Origin: Warburgia ugandensis
Lineage: Eukaryota > Streptophyta > Magnoliopsida > Canellales > Canellaceae
Assembly: GCA_035236585.1 (NCBI GenBank)
Contig: CP141132.1
Location: forward strand, 62,593,880-62,657,879
Length of the DNA stretch: 64,000 bases
Direction of reading: 5' to 3'
Shown here: piece by piece, positions 10,944-24,487 of the stretch
How the letters are laid out: every line of letters begins with the position of its first letter
Numbering within the stretch: the stretch's first letter is position 1
Translations under genes and position numbers: made by a program
The notes under the pieces: model-generated
What the model saw: only the letters and a program-made list of their open reading frames with translations
Databases searched by the model: none
What the model was told of the DNA's origin: nothing

Positions 10944-12863
10944 TGTTGATGTTTTAACCGCAAGTGCACGGGCTATTGTAGTGTAGCTTATGCAAATACA
11001 GGTCGATCCCACGAAGACTTGACTTAAAATGTAGGAATTTTAATGAAATATAATTATCTAAAATTAAAAATAAATCACTCAAAAATACTGGAATTATTGA
11101 AATGATAATAAAAAATCATATCTAACAAAATTATAGAATTTTCAGTTCCTAAAGAAAATAAACAAAATCAAATAACAAGGAAAAACTACTTCCCTAGATC
11201 AATCACTGTCAAAATCTTCAAATTTGATGTCTTAAGAGATGATCATCCTTCATATATGTCTTTAGCACGTCCTTGATTAGAGATCCACTAGTCAAATTTG
11301 TCAGATTCATCAAAATAGTCAAGATTTGGGCTAACTTGTGATTTCAAGATTTGGACGGCTCAGATTGATTTTTGAATTTCAGATAGAAGATCAAATATGT
11401 CAATTATGTCTAGGGATGTCCTAAGAATGACTCTGTAAAATTAATTTCAAATCCACTAAGAAACGAATGAGAAATTAAAGATTTTTTATTGATTAAGGCT
11501 AACCCGTTGATTGGGTTAAGCCTTAAATAATCTGATTCAGAGTGGATAGTTCCTGGATAACAGAATATGGATAAAACATAATGGGAATAAAATGGGACAT
11601 AGACATAAATAAAATGGGGACATAGATGTAATTAACCAGAAAGAATAGAAATGAGATTTCTTTAAATAAACAAGGGCAAAATTGGAATTTCGATGAAAAT
11701 ATGGTTTTAAGAAAAAAAAACCCAGGAAACTTGACGAAGGAAGATGGGGAAGAAGGAGGAGAAGGGAGAAGAAGGAAAGAGGAAGAAGGGAGAAAGAGAG
11801 AAAGAGAGAAAGAGAGAAGAGAAAGAAGAGAGAGGAGAAGAAAGAAAATTTGAAGGAGGGCGCTGGTCTGGTGCGGTGCTGTGGTCTCCGATGATCAGGA
11901 GAGAAGGGATGCTGTGGGAACGCTGCCCGCGCAGTGATGGACAGTGGTTCTGATGGAGCTAAGAAGGGGGTCCAATAAGAAGTAGAGATGACTATGGAGA
12001 AGGGAACAAAGAACATATGATGCTGGAGATGGATGCGGGAGTGAGAGATAGCGGGATTGAGAGAGAAGGGAGAACAGAGAAGGAGAAGGAGAAAAGGGCA
12101 TAGTAGGGGTTGGTGCTGTGGTGCGATTAAAGAAAAGGGAGTTCAAGAGAGAGAGAGAAGGGAGAAGGGAGAAGGGAGAAGGAGAATAGAAAGATGATAA
12201 GGGAATGAGAAAGAGGAGAGAATGGAGAGAGGAGAGAAAAGGGAAAGGAGGGGGAGAGGAGAATAGAGGAGTAGGGAGAGAGATGTGAGAGAGAGAGTGG
12301 AGAAGAGGAAGGTGGTATGGAGTTGTGCGTGAGAGAGAATATATGAGAATAGGAATTTAGAATGTGGGTGAGAGGGAAAGGAAAGAGAGTAGAATAGGAA
12401 GGTAGGTAGAGAGGGAAGAATAGAAAAGAGAGAAGTAGGGAAAGAGGGAGTAAGGGAATGCTAAATTGGGTCTCCTCCTTTTTCTTTGGAAACTCATCCA
12501 GAATTGCAAGTTACCCTTTTTTCATGTTGCTCTTCTAGGAAACTATCCCATCCATCTTTATGATTGATCTGGCCCATCCAATCTTCTTTAAGATGATCTG
12601 CATTGTTAACTTTTAATCGCAGTCGTCCATGCATCTTTTGGTTGATCTGCAAAAGAAAAGACTAAATTAGAATCATCTAAACCGTACATTAGTCATTTAA
12701 TGAGCTCTAATGATCATCTGACCGTTGGTTTTGACAAATTAAGGTTTGGATGGTTAATTGAAGCTAAATTCAAAATCAAGCTAAATTTTGCAAATTTGAA
12801 CGGTTAGATTATCTAATTGAACAGTAAATTAGGGGTATTTTGACCAAAATTGAACACTTAACA
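10944..12863 (-). mobile_element. Athila-type solo LTR
   Basis: The block is 1920 bases with ends TGTTGATG and CTTAACA and a perfect 5-base target duplication GTGAG (10939-10943 and 12864-12868). In reverse complement its ends match the LTRs of the Athila-type element at 24898-33422, notably the shared wording around GTGCACGGGCTATTGTAGT and CAGGTCGATCCCACGA. No interior is present, as expected after LTR-LTR recombination. A purine-rich tract at 11740-12470 lies inside. Confidence 0.85.
11740..12470 (+). repeat. Purine-rich (GGAGAA-type) low-complexity tract
   Basis: About 700 bases of G and A with few pyrimidines, made of AGAAGGGAGAAGG-like runs, inside the Athila-type solo LTR. Long open frames here on both strands are products of composition. 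Confidence 0.8.
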
Positions 12864-13208
12864 GTGAGTATACAACATAGTAGGTAACCCAATACTACAA
12901 AATTGAAATCATGGCAAACACATACAATGATTTGAAGAGTGATTTTTTTTATAATAATATCATGTTGTCATAAATCACTTCATGGAATGCATCACAGCAC
13001 ACATATGCATGTATATACATATATGTATGTCAAAAAAAAAAATCTATATCATACTTGCCAATTAAGTATCACATCATTACTTTAAAATTCAAAGTAAGAT
13101 TTAGTTAAACTACGTGACGGCCATTTTAAACCACTATATGTAGTATAATTTCAAATAACCAACTCATCATGTAAAAACATATCATCCATAGTAAAATAAA
13201 ATACCACA

Positions 13209-13670
13209 AAAGGTCTTTTGATAACACATGTCAGGTAGACCAAGCATAAAGGGCAAATCACTAAGTGTCCTTTTGCAACACATGCAGGAAGACTAACCAT
13301 ATGTCCCTTTGCAACATATGCGAGCGGACTAACTACATAGGACAAATCACTAAATGTCCTTTTGCAATACATGCAAGTGGACTAACCATATAGGATAAAT
13401 CACCAAACGTCCCTTTGCAATACATGCAAGAGGACTAACCAAATGTCCCTTTGCAACACATGCAGGCAGACTAACTTGTAGTCCCTTTGCAACATATGCA
13501 AGCAAACTAACTTGAGGTCCCTTTGCAACACATGCAAGCAAACTAACCTGAGATCCCTTTGCAACACATGCAGGCAGACTAACTTGAGGTCCCTTTACAA
13601 CTCATGCAGGTGGACTAACCTGAGCTCCCTTTGCAACACATGCAGGCTGACTAACCTTATAGGGCAATCA
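13209..13670. repeat. 36-base minisatellite, about 11 units
   Basis: The unit reads CCCTTTGCAACACATGCAGG then CAGACTAACTTGAGGT. Three early units carry an extra 16-17 bases with AGGACAAATCACTAAA-like wording. The array lies inside the reverse-strand long LTR. Since 36 is a multiple of three, an open frame with a 12-residue repeat crosses it, which has no further sign of being coding. Confidence 0.9.
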
Positions 13671-15889
13671 CTACCAAAAGACCACATCATACTTCTCAAA
13701 TCATATAAAATAGTATGCATACTTTATGCAAAACTATATATCTCAAATATTCTTTTCAAAGCATAGCTCAATAAATCCAGCTCATTTTCATATTCGTATA
13801 TCTCAAAACCGTATCACATGACATGAATATCCTGTATGGAGCTATGCATTTTAAAGCTTTTCTTCCAAAATATGGAATTCATGCATATACAAATCACAAT
13901 TTTCTCATGTCTCACAAGTAAATTAAGTATTTAAATACTTTGAATAGAAGAATTCATGGCTCTTTCCAAATCATGGTTGTTTCCAAAATATGAATTTAAA
14001 ACTAGATATCAATTCACATGCTTCATTTGTAAGATATAAGAAACATAAGAAGAATCATGAATTTATAAGAAAATCATACACACTCACATCACATATATAT
14101 GCATCATGTCATTGGTACAATAATTCAAAATATTCTAAACCAGAGATAGTTCTTAAATCATTTTCTCATTTTGAAGATCATTTGAAATTTGGTAGTATTA
14201 AATCACCTACCTCTTAAAATCATTTATCCTTTCTCCATAGCTTTTATGGTCCACTTTCCATCGTAAATCAACTTGCGTGTCAATCTATGCTACGCATAAA
14301 GTTGATGTTCATAACATCAGTCCTAACTATCATACCATTCTAAATCCATAACTTATATTTTTACTCATCTCATGGTCTAACAATTTAGACCATCTCAAGG
14401 TCATAAAACTATCAGACTTATGAGCTCCCATTGATCCATGATTAATCATTTTAATCAATTTATCATCTAAAGGTCATATATGCCTATTCCACTATTTTAC
14501 TGTTACTGTTCATAGGTCATACATGGAGATATGATCAAATCATTATTTGAAATCATTTATCCAACCAATGGAAGCAGTCAAACTATGTTTCTAGTTGATT
14601 ATCAATAATTATAAATGTCAGATTAGGCATGACTTATTACATCTATGCACTAGATGAGACTACTCGTCATCTCATCACTATAAGAATCACACAAGCATAA
14701 TTTTAACAATCTGATATGGTATAACAGCATAAGGATAAATGATCAGATTTTCCTTTTGTGGATCATATATCTATTAAAATTTGTTTAAGGACCTAAACAT
14801 GCTTCAACAATAGTTGAATATACCTTTTATAGATGATCCGGTAGCTAATACTTACTAAGAATGGTCGAATCTATCTTTTACAAATGATCTGAGTATTCTA
14901 ATTCATTGAAGGTGATCTAATCCACCTTTTTCATATGATATGAAAGCTAATGTTCATGTAAAAAGGGTCAAGTTCATCATTTACAAAGGATTCAATGATT
15001 ATCATTCAGTGGAGATGATCAATTGATCTTTATAAGGCACAGATCTATGATCAGAGTGTTAATGGAGTGATTACATCTCTAATCAATCATTGATCATCAC
15101 AATAAGTGAAAGATCATCTTCAAGTTGAGGTTTTACCATGAATTTAGGGTTTGGGTCTATCTTTTACAGACGATCTGACGACCACAACTCATTAAGAGTG
15201 TTGAATCTACCTTCTTCAGATGATGCGACAGCTATGGCACACTGTAAATGGTCGGATCTATCTTTTATAGATGATCTGATGGCCAACACACATTAAAGAC
15301 AGTCAGATCCACCTCATACAGATGATCTGATGGCTAAGATTTCTTTAAATGGTTGAATATGTCACTGTAGGGCTTAGATCTATACATATAGTTTTGGATT
15401 TGATGATCAAAACTCAAACAAGATTGATCAGAGTTCCTGTCAATCTTCGTCCTTTAATCATGGATGAGATCAATGGTTTGATTCTGTGTTAGGGGTGAAT
15501 TAGTTAAACCCTAACCAAAAACCCTAGATCTATACACATTTACACAAATCAAGGTCAAAACAAAGATGGGTTGCAGAAAACCTACCTCTTAATGTTCCCA
15601 ACTCCCCCATCATTGCTGGAGAAGATAAAATTTTGGGATTTTTTCAAAGATTGTTCCCGTGCATATTGTTCATGCTCCTATCGAGTATGGTTCCTCCTTC
15701 GATCATGGCAAAACCAAAGGGGTTTTGTTCCTCCCTTTGTGCAGAGCAAAGTGGACGGTCAGATTTGAGATCAGATCCGCCATTGTCATCGACGAGCTCT
15801 GTTTCTTCGGCTATTGAAAACCCCCATAACTCTTGTTCCTTGGGCATGGATGGGTTTTTCCAGCATGCAGGTCACCCTTCCCCCTCTCC

Positions 15890-15893
<4 letters not shown>

Positions 15894-15975
<82 letters not shown>
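15894..15975 (+). repeat. (CT)n microsatellite, about 41 repeats
   Basis: An uninterrupted CT run of about 82 bases, followed by a CTT-rich stretch. It lies inside the reverse-strand long LTR. Confidence 0.97.
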
Positions 15976-15978
<3 letters not shown>

Positions 15979-18900
15979 TCCTCCTTTTTTCTTCTTCTTC
16001 TTCTCTTCTTCCCTCATCGAGTATCCTCTTTTTGTCAGGTTTGGGAAACAGACCAACGTTTATTTTCGTCTTTTGCTTAAGTGGGGGGTGCCATTATCAA
16101 ATATGGCCCCCTCCTTTAAGTATTTTAAATTATTCCTTTTAATTGATTTATGTTAGTTGTAATTATGATGTTTTCATTATATTAAACATCATAATTTTAG
16201 TAAAAAAGATTGCATACCACTAATGATGAAATTTCAAAATCTCTTGACTGTCAAATTGAGTTTTTTGCAAGTGGGGCACACTAGTGAAGTTACTAAATTA
16301 CCCTTCATAAGAAAAATAATAATTTATTCGTCCAAACTCTAATTTCATGAAACTTAGTGTCGTTTGAATTGTCTTTCCAAGTACAATCCAAATATGACTG
16401 TCTCTTCGCTTGATTTAATGTCTATAAAACTTTCACTTATAAAACTTCAAAAATTAGAAATTTTAATATTCTCTTTTCTTCCCAATTTAAGATAATCCAA
16501 AATTTTACTTAAATTCATATTTAAAAATTAGGGATGTTACAGTAGGAGTTTGGAGTTAGTAGATTGGATAAAATGTAAGAGAGTCAACTTTGCTTGTATC
16601 TAAGAAACCAAGTGGAAAGGGGTTAAAACTAGAGAAATCTATAGGTATAAGCTTTAGTACGTAGGAAAGGATAATAATAGAAACGTCGTAGGGATAGTTG
16701 TGAATAAAGAATTAAAGGATAAAGTTGTAGACATTAAAAGAACTAGTGATAGAATAATAATAAAACATGTTCTAGAAGAGAAGATCATAGATGTTATAAG
16801 TGCATACGTGCCACAAGTAAGGTTAGAAGATATAACCAAGATACAGTTTTGGGAAGATATGGAGGGAGTCATGTAAGAAATTCCAACATAGAGGGGATAT
16901 TTATAAGACTAGACTTAAATGGTCATGTACGAAAAGAAAAGGAAAGTTATCTTCGAGTTTTCTTTGGCATATAACCTAGCCCTTGCAAACACATTCCTTA
17001 AGAAAAAGGATGAATACTTAATAATTTTTAAAAGTAAACTCCATAAAAGCCAAACAAACTTATCTTTACCTAGGAATATCTAAAGATCAATGTGTAAGGA
17101 TTGTAAGGTAATACCAGGTGAGAGTTTAACCTCACAACATAAGCTAATGATTATAGATATCCACATTAAAAGATGAAAGAAATGAAATGAGCTTAATAAG
17201 TATCCAAAACTTAAGTGGTAGAACTTAAAAGGGGGGGGAAATAAAATCACTCACAAATAAAGTTGATGGTAGAGGGAAACTAGAATAATGAAACAGAAGT
17301 AAACACCAACAAATCCATTAAGAAAGTGGGAAAAAATGTCCTGGGAGTATCTAAAGGTAAAAAGAAATTAGTAAAGGAAACTTGGTAGTAGAGTGAAATA
17401 GTACAAAAAGTTATTAAAGAAAAACAGGTGTGTTTTAAAGCATAGAAGAATATTAGAAATAATAAAAACTATGAACAATATAAGAATGCTAAAAAGTTTG
17501 TTAAGAGAATAGTAAGTGAGGCTGAACTCAAGGTATATAATGATCTCTATAATAGACTAGGATCAAGAGAAGGTCAGAAAAATGTGTTTAAACTTGCAAA
17601 AATAAGACAATAGAAGAGTAAGGACTTAAACCATGTTAGGTGCATTAAAAGTGATGATCAAAGGGTACTGGTTAAGCATGACTAGATCAAACAAAGGTGG
17701 GTCTAAAAAATTGCTAAATGATAATTACCCTAAGAATATAAATATTGAAAGTACTATAAACCTGAATAACATTGGACATTATAGACACAATTGAGGGATT
17801 TGAATACCTGAAGTGAAAGCAACCTTGAAAAAGATGAAATCAGGAAAGGCCCTGGGGCACAATGGTATACCAATAGAGGTTTGGAAGCATATGGGATATA
17901 CTAGGGTATTTTGATTGACAAAGTTGTTTAATAAGATTATAAAATCAAAGAAAATGCTAGATGAATGGAGAAAGAGTTTTATTGTACCAATTTATAAGAA
18001 TAAATGAGACATACAAAGTTGTAATAATTATCAATGGATCAAACTTATGAGCCACACTATGAAACTTTTTGAAAGAGTGATAAAGAAGAGACTACCGCAT
18101 GAGACAAGTATATTGTAGAACCAGTTTGGTTTCATGGTTGGGAGGTCTACAATGGAAGCTATTTTATTACTAAGAAGATTGATAGAGAGATATAGGGAGA
18201 GGAATAAGGGCATCCACATGGTCTTTATTGACTTAGAGAAATCTTGTGATAGGGTCCCTAGAGAGTAAATATAGAAGGTGTTGGGCCAGAAAGTAGTTTT
18301 GTGGGAGTATATAAACATAATTAAAGATATGTATGAGGGAGTGGTAACAAATGTTAAGACTACTAGTAGAGAGATCGGTGATTTTTCTATCACTATAGGA
18401 TTGTACCAAGGATTAGCATTGAGCCCGTACCTGTAATGGTCCACATTTTAAAAAAATAAAGGAACATTATATTTATAAGTTATAAAAGAATTTAAAGTAA
18501 ATTATTGACTATTAAGGCATAAAAGTGAGTTGAAATAAACCTAAACAAATTTCCTAATTATAACTTATTAAATAAATTATGTATAATTAGAATATTGCTA
18601 ATAAAAATTTTATCTAGCAAGCCTTGATGACCTAAGCTAAGTGTAGCTATGTGGTCTCAAGTACAACTTATTAAGGTGAGATTTGGTCTTCAAGTCACCT
18701 CCTAAACATTTTTAAGAAGAAAATCACATTTTTATTTTAGTTAATTAATTATTTTGTTATTAACAATTTTTGCCATGTGGACATATAAATATGAAAATCT
18801 ACATGATACCATACAAATCCCATGTGAGGGAAATGGGAGAGTAAATTAATTAGTAGAAGAACTGTTACAAATAATTACCATCAAATGATAATCCAATGAT

Positions 18901-19167
18901 TATAGACAAAGGGAGTTGTAAATAAATAGTTATAGAACTGGGACTTTAATTATGTAATGGCTCAAAATAAAAGATGTCAAAACTAAAAACAATCTAACAA
19001 TTGAGATTAGAAAACCCATTAAACTAAATAATAAATTATAAGTTACAAAAGTGTAAAAGAAAAAAGTTAAAAAATTGAAATGAAATAAGGAAGTTTTCCT
19101 TATTCCATTTCTGTGTAAAATAGCCGAAAGAAAAAAAAAACATAGAATAGCCAAAGAGAAGAAAGCA

Positions 19168-19200
19168 AAAGAAGAAGAAGAAGAAGAAGAAGAAGAAGAA
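19168..19200 (+). repeat. (GAA)n microsatellite
   Basis: About ten GAA/AGA repeats within the solo LTR at 18432-22891. Confidence 0.95.
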
Positions 19201-19464
19201 AATTTTTAGGGCTTTTTGCGTGGAAGCCCTAAAAGAGGAAATAATCGAAGAGGGAAGAGGGATTTTGCTGAAAACACGGAGAATAGAGGGTTTATTTTGA
19301 AGTTTTCTTCATGGGAAACCAGAGGATATCTAGATTTAGAAAGTGTGCAAGGACAAATAGTGTTTACAGGTAGGGAAAAAGTGGGATTTTTACTTGTTTA
19401 GGTTTAATCTTCTTATTTTTATTCTTTTTCCTAGAATTAGTAACCATATAGTTATACTTAATTT

Positions 19465-20170
19465 ATTTATTTTTACTGAGAATCATTAGTTTAAATCTCT
19501 GAATCATGTTTTGTGTAATAACATTCAGTTATTCTAAATTTTTAAACAAAATCTATGTGGCTGAAATTAATTTCAATTTTTGCTAAAAATCAATAGGCTT
19601 AAATTTGTGAATAATGTTTTGTATGCTAACCAATTGTTATTCTAAAAATTTCAAATAGGAATTATGTACTTGAAATTAATTATGAATTTTAATAGAATTA
19701 GTAACTTAGATTTTAGAATCATGTTTTATATAGAGATCTGTTATAGAGAAATTTCTAATAGAAATCTTATGATTAAAATAAATTTTGAATTTCCTTTTAT
19801 TAGAATAATTAGTTTAAAATTTTGAATTATATTTTTTTTATCTTAGCAACCTGTTATTATGAACTTACAAATAGTAATCGAATGAATACAATTAACTTTG
19901 TTTTTTTTTATGGGAATCAGCAGTTTAAGTCGTTATTATCATAGTTTTATATAACAACTTGTCATTCTGAAATTTGTTAACAAAAATAGTGGACAAGTTC
20001 TATATAAATGTTCATATGAATTGGTTTCTTATTTAAAATGATAATCCATTATCTTGAACTTTTAAACAATAACAGTATAGTTAAAAATAAACTTCAAGTT
20101 TTACCGAATTATGTTTATATCTTAGGAAACATGTTTGTGTTAGAAACTTCAATCAGTATCCGTAGGTTAA
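19465..20170 (+). repeat. Degenerate tandem repeats of about 110-130 bases
   Basis: Related segments recur with the wording AGTTTAAATCT...GAATCATGTTTTGTGTAA...GTTATTCTAAA...GAAATTAATTT. At least five copies can be followed by eye, near 19480, 19600, 19700, 19800 and 19915. They are strongly diverged, so the unit length is approximate. Confidence 0.55.
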
Positions 20171-20275
20171 AATAGTTCAAATAAAAGAAATTTTTCTGTG
20201 ATTTTGGGTTCTAATATAGTCAGTAAACTACATATATATGAACAGTTATATGCTATACACTACGATAAATTGATT

Positions 20276-20302
<27 letters not shown>
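20276..20302 (+). repeat. (TA)n microsatellite
   Basis: A TA run of about 25 bases inside the solo LTR at 18432-22891. Confidence 0.9.
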
Positions 20303-20306
<4 letters not shown>

Positions 20307-23300
20307 GTCTAATTCTAAAATTATTTCACTTCAGATTATGTTTACTGAATCATGCATGGAACCTTCAATGAAAAATTGTAATGTTGAGAGAATTATTGAA
20401 TAACTGTCTATATGCTATTGTTCTCTAATATATGATAGATAGTTGATTCGATATATACTGTTTAAAGTTTGATGTTTAGCTAACAATCATCGATGATTCC
20501 ATATCTATTTTAAGCATAAGTTTTACTAATTTTTGTAGAAAAGTCAATAAATATTATAAAGTTAAGAATTGATTTAGTATTATAGTAAGCGATTTGCTAT
20601 ACTTTGATATTATATAAGAAATTAACTAGTAAAATCCTATATAAATGAAACTTGTTCATCTATTGGACTAGACAATAGTTTATGTATTAGTCCTTGTTTT
20701 TATTATTATATGATCAAGTCTTATAAAGAATGAAAAGTTTTGAAGTAATCAACCTCTTTTATTGTATTTATAAATCAATACTTTAGACAATATATATATA
20801 TATAGTTTTATGCATTTAATTATGATAATTCAAATCTATAAACTGTGTTGTGATTTAATTTAATCAATTGGTAAGAATTACTAGATTTCAAACATCAGTA
20901 GTTACTATATCACATTGATGCACTGGAAGTCTCCAAATAAATCTTATGCTGATATATAGATAGTTAGAAACTTTACATACTAACTAGCTTAAGAGACTTT
21001 TTATCAAACTATCCAAGAAGGGTAACTCCATATCATGGAGGTTGTTACTAAGGTTTATCATTAGACATCTTATAAATGTTCCTTAGCATTTTGTAATGTA
21101 ATGGAAAGATCAATCACAGAACAAACAGAATTTTTGTTGGACCTTTCACTTCAATCATTAAACTTATATAAATCTTATCTAAGAGTACATTTGCTATTCA
21201 TTAGTGTCTTCTCAACATTTAATGACTCCGTACAAGTACTAAATTAGTAATAGAGTCAAAATTTCCTAAAAAGAGATGGTACAAGGTTTGGATCTTAACT
21301 CCTAAACCTTAAGCTAAAGGATCAAACTAGTAACTATGTTCAGTTTACTTTTATTAACTATAAACTATTTATCTTGAAGAATATATGTCATTGATACTAC
21401 AAATTTACATAACACAAAAATTTATAAAATTGGAACTTATGATCCTTTCAAAAAATTTAATTTAAAATATAGTATATTACTTTAAATGTTATTATATATA
21501 CACATCTTAAACATGAATACTAAAAAGATAAGAGAACATGTGTGTAGAAAGTGCTAAGTATACATTAGTTGAAAATGTTAACAATAAAATTTACTACATA
21601 TATATATATATCATATCCCAGTTTATGTGTAATTCAATGATGAGAATCTTTGAATTTCCTATATAATGTATTAATAGTTTTAAATAAATAAAATATTTTG
21701 ATTGAAACTTATTAATTTGTTTTTGTAAAAGAGAATTTTTTATATAAATGATTTCTTAAGGAAAGTGTTGTATATGGAAGTGTTCTAATGATTATCTAGT
21801 TGAAATTCTATTGTTATGTCTAAAGACAAAATTTAGATAGGTTGGATGACCATTTAGACATCAAATATAGGATTTAACTCTAGTTGTCAATCAAACTCTT
21901 CAGAATTGTTTTACACCAGGTGAGGTCGATTAGACACTCACGCTAGCTATGTATGACATAGGACCAGCTTGGCCCCTGGCTCCTTTTGATATAGATACTA
22001 GTATATGATTTAAGGGTAGAGGACATGGGATAGACTCCATCCTACATTGCTCTATTCTTTCCCGTGGAAGTGGTGCAGTGGCTAAGGTATCCAGGCATGA
22101 TTTTGATGCATAGTAGAGCCGTAGCTTACTCATGGGCATTATGTTTTAAATTTTTATGCAAGACATGTTTGCATATGTCAGGATATCTTAGAGGATTAGT
22201 GACCAACTTTGATAACTGATGCTTTGATATATTGTGATTAACAATACTAAATTTTTTTATTGAAATCTTTATGTCATTAAAGATTTATTAAATTTTATGG
22301 ACAACAACGACTTTGGATGTATTAAGTTATACTTCACAATCCTATCTTAGGTGATTTGATTTATATAGATATAGATAGATTTAATATGAAATCTTATTTT
22401 ATAAATTCAGACTAAATACAGATATGGATTTTGATTTGACATGGTTTTATCTAACCTTGTAAATTCCCATTGTGAGTCGTTGTACTCACCCCTCTTACAA
22501 CCAACAATTTTAGGTGCAAGTTTCAATAAGTAGAAAAAGGTGATTGATTGAAGAGATCTTTAAACTAGAAAAGGGTGTGTGACACTGTTTACTTTCTAAT
22601 TGAAATAAAGAGTTGACTTGTTGTTATTAAAGATACATTGTTATACTTCATAGTTGGTAAATTTTGACAAATGAGTGTGTTTGGGGCTGTGACTAGTATA
22701 CAATTCTGAAAGAACGAAAATTTTTAAATATTTATATCATATTGAATCTTATGAATGCTATTAAGTATTTTTGCATTGCATGCTTTAAATGCTTAAGTCC
22801 AAAAAACAAAGGAAACTCTACTGAATTTTATACAAAAATGTATGATTTTAGTATATAAAAAATTTAGGGTAAAAAATTCAAAGTCGTCACAATACCTTTT
22901 CACGTTGGTTATGGATGAGTTAACAAAACATCTACATGAGGAGATTCCAAGATGCATGTTATTTGCAAATGAATAGTTTTAATTGATGAGACAAGGGAGG
23001 GCGTAACACAAAGTTAGAGTTATAGAGAAAAGCATTAGAACGTAAAGAATTTAAAGTTAGTTGAACTAAGATAGAGTGTAGGCAATGCAATTTTAGTAAG
23101 GAAAGGAGTAGGAGTGGAGCACAAATAAGTCCTTGTAAAAGACCACTTTCAGTACTTGAGATCAATGATTTAAAAGACTAAAGAGATTAAGAGGGAGGTT
23201 ACCCAAAGAATTCAAGCAGGTTGGAATAAATGGGTGCCACTCAAACTAAAAGGAAAATTCTATAGGATGGTTATAAGGCCAGCCATGCTGTATGGATCAG

Positions 23301-24487
23301 AGTGTTGGGCAGTTAAGAAACATCATGTTCATAAGATGAGTATAGCAGAAATGAGGATGTTGAGATGGATGAGTGGTAAGAAGAGAAAGGATACAATTAA
23401 GAATAAAAACATTAAGGGAAACTTAGGAGTAGCACCAACAAGTAACATGACGAGGGATATTAGACTTAGATTGTTTGGACATGTGCAACGAAGATAAAAA
23501 ACGGCACAGGTTAGCAGGAGTGAGGCGATGCAAGTCAAAGGTTCTAAAAGGGCAAGGGGAAAGCTTAAAAGAACATGGGAAGAAGTGGTGAGAAAAGATT
23601 TTAAAACTTTGGGATTAAATGAATACATTATACTTAATATAGAGAAATTGAGCAAGATTCATGTGGCCCACTCCTAATCAGGATAAGGTCTTAATGATGA
23701 TGATAATGATGAGACAATTGATGAAGAAATATATGGAGAGAAGGAAGGACCTCCACATGGTCTCTATTGATTTAGAAAAAGTTTATGATAGGGTCCCTAG
23801 AGAGTTAATATGTTGTATTGGGTGAGAAAGGTGTTTCGTAAGGATACATATTATTTTTAGATGATATACTTTTAATTGACTAGATAAGAGGTAAACACAA
23901 ATCTAGAGTTGTGGAGAGATGTTATTGAGTCTAAAGGATTTAAAATTAGCCAAACTAAGATAGAGTAGACATAATGCAATTTTAGCAAGGAGAGGAGTGA
24001 GAGGAAGTACTAGTGAAGAATGATAACCAAGAAGTAGTGCAAAATGACCTTTCGATATTTAGGATCTATAACTTATGAGAGTAGGGAGATTGAGTTGGAA
24101 CATGGAGAAGTGCCTTTGGAGTTTTGTGTGTTGGCAGGTGCCACTCGAATTGAAAGAAAAATTCTATAGGATGGCTATAAAGCCGACCATGCTCTCTGGA
24201 TCAAAGTGTTGGGTAGTTAAGGAACAACATATAAATAGGATCAGCATAGCCGAAATGAGGATGTTGAGATGGATGATTTATAAGACAAGAAAAGATAGAA
24301 TTAGAAATAAAAACATTAGAAGAAACTTAGGAGTGGCACCAATAGGAACAAAATAAGAGAGGCTAGACTTATATGGTTTGGACATGTTAAAGGAGATCGA
24401 GAATGACACCAGTTAGAATGACTGAGTGATCCAAGTTGAAGGCTCCAAAATGGCAAGGGGAAGACCCAAAAAGACTTAGATAGAAGT

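Larger units (their letters stand above)
10386..16541 (-). mobile_element. Long solo-LTR-like block, Ty3/gypsy type, reverse strand
   Basis: The right end reads GGGATGTTACA at 16541 and is followed by GTAGG, against GTAAG before 9782. LINE wording resumes exactly on both sides. In element orientation it begins TGTAACATCCCTAATTTTTA, very like the starts of the LTRs at 36569 and 44732. No gag or pol wording was found. It holds an Athila-type solo LTR, a 36-base minisatellite and a long (CT)n run. The left limit is unclear because the old TRIM sits at the junction. The chromovirus affiliation is inferred from the ends only. Confidence 0.6.
18432..22891 (+). mobile_element. 4.46 kb solo LTR inside the RTE LINE
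   Basis: It begins TGTAATGGTCCAC and ends GTCGTCACA. The flanks are GTACC (18427-18431) and ATACC (22892-22896), a 5-base target duplication with one difference. LINE wording resumes in frame, SPYL before and FTLVMDEL after. No gag or pol wording and no internal pair of repeats were found, so it looks like a single long LTR. The start resembles the reverse complement of the insert end at 36427 (TATAATGGCCACATTTC), so both belong to one LTR subfamily. It carries degenerate tandem repeats (19465-20170) and a (GAA)n run. Confidence 0.75.
9440..23711 (+). mobile_element. Near-full-length RTE LINE split by two large insertions
   Basis: The pieces are 9440-9781, 16547-18431 and 22897-23711, about 3.0 kb in sum, close to the usual RTE length. 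The frame reads T-L-A-S-K at 9767-9781 and continues S-L-E-L-V-D from 16547, then IETKWKG-like, GIVVNKEL and SAYVPQ, which are AP-endonuclease motifs. The reverse transcriptase follows with NQFGFMVGRSTMEAILLLRR, HMVFIDLEKSCDRVPRE and LYQGLALSPYL up to 18431. It resumes FTLVMDELTKHL at 22897. The C-terminal part is the typical KGKFYRMVIRPAMLYGSECW, MRMLRWMSG and LRLFGHVQRR. The 3' end is a GATGATGAT tail, usual for RTE. Scattered stops and frameshifts make it inactive. Confidence 0.9.

Noticed and set aside
11537-12146. Several overlapping open frames of 69-159 codons on both strands
   Set aside because: They fall in a purine-rich low-complexity tract inside a solo LTR. The predicted proteins are strings of Ser/Leu/Phe or Glu/Lys/Arg without domain wording.
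13350-13766. Open frames with a 12-residue repeat (CNTC...QTNLRSL type)
   Set aside because: They are the translation of a 36-base minisatellite in an LTR; the period is a multiple of three, so open frames arise by chance.
15633-16156. Overlapping Ser-Leu or Arg-Glu repeat open frames
   Set aside because: Products of the (CT)n run at 15894-15975.
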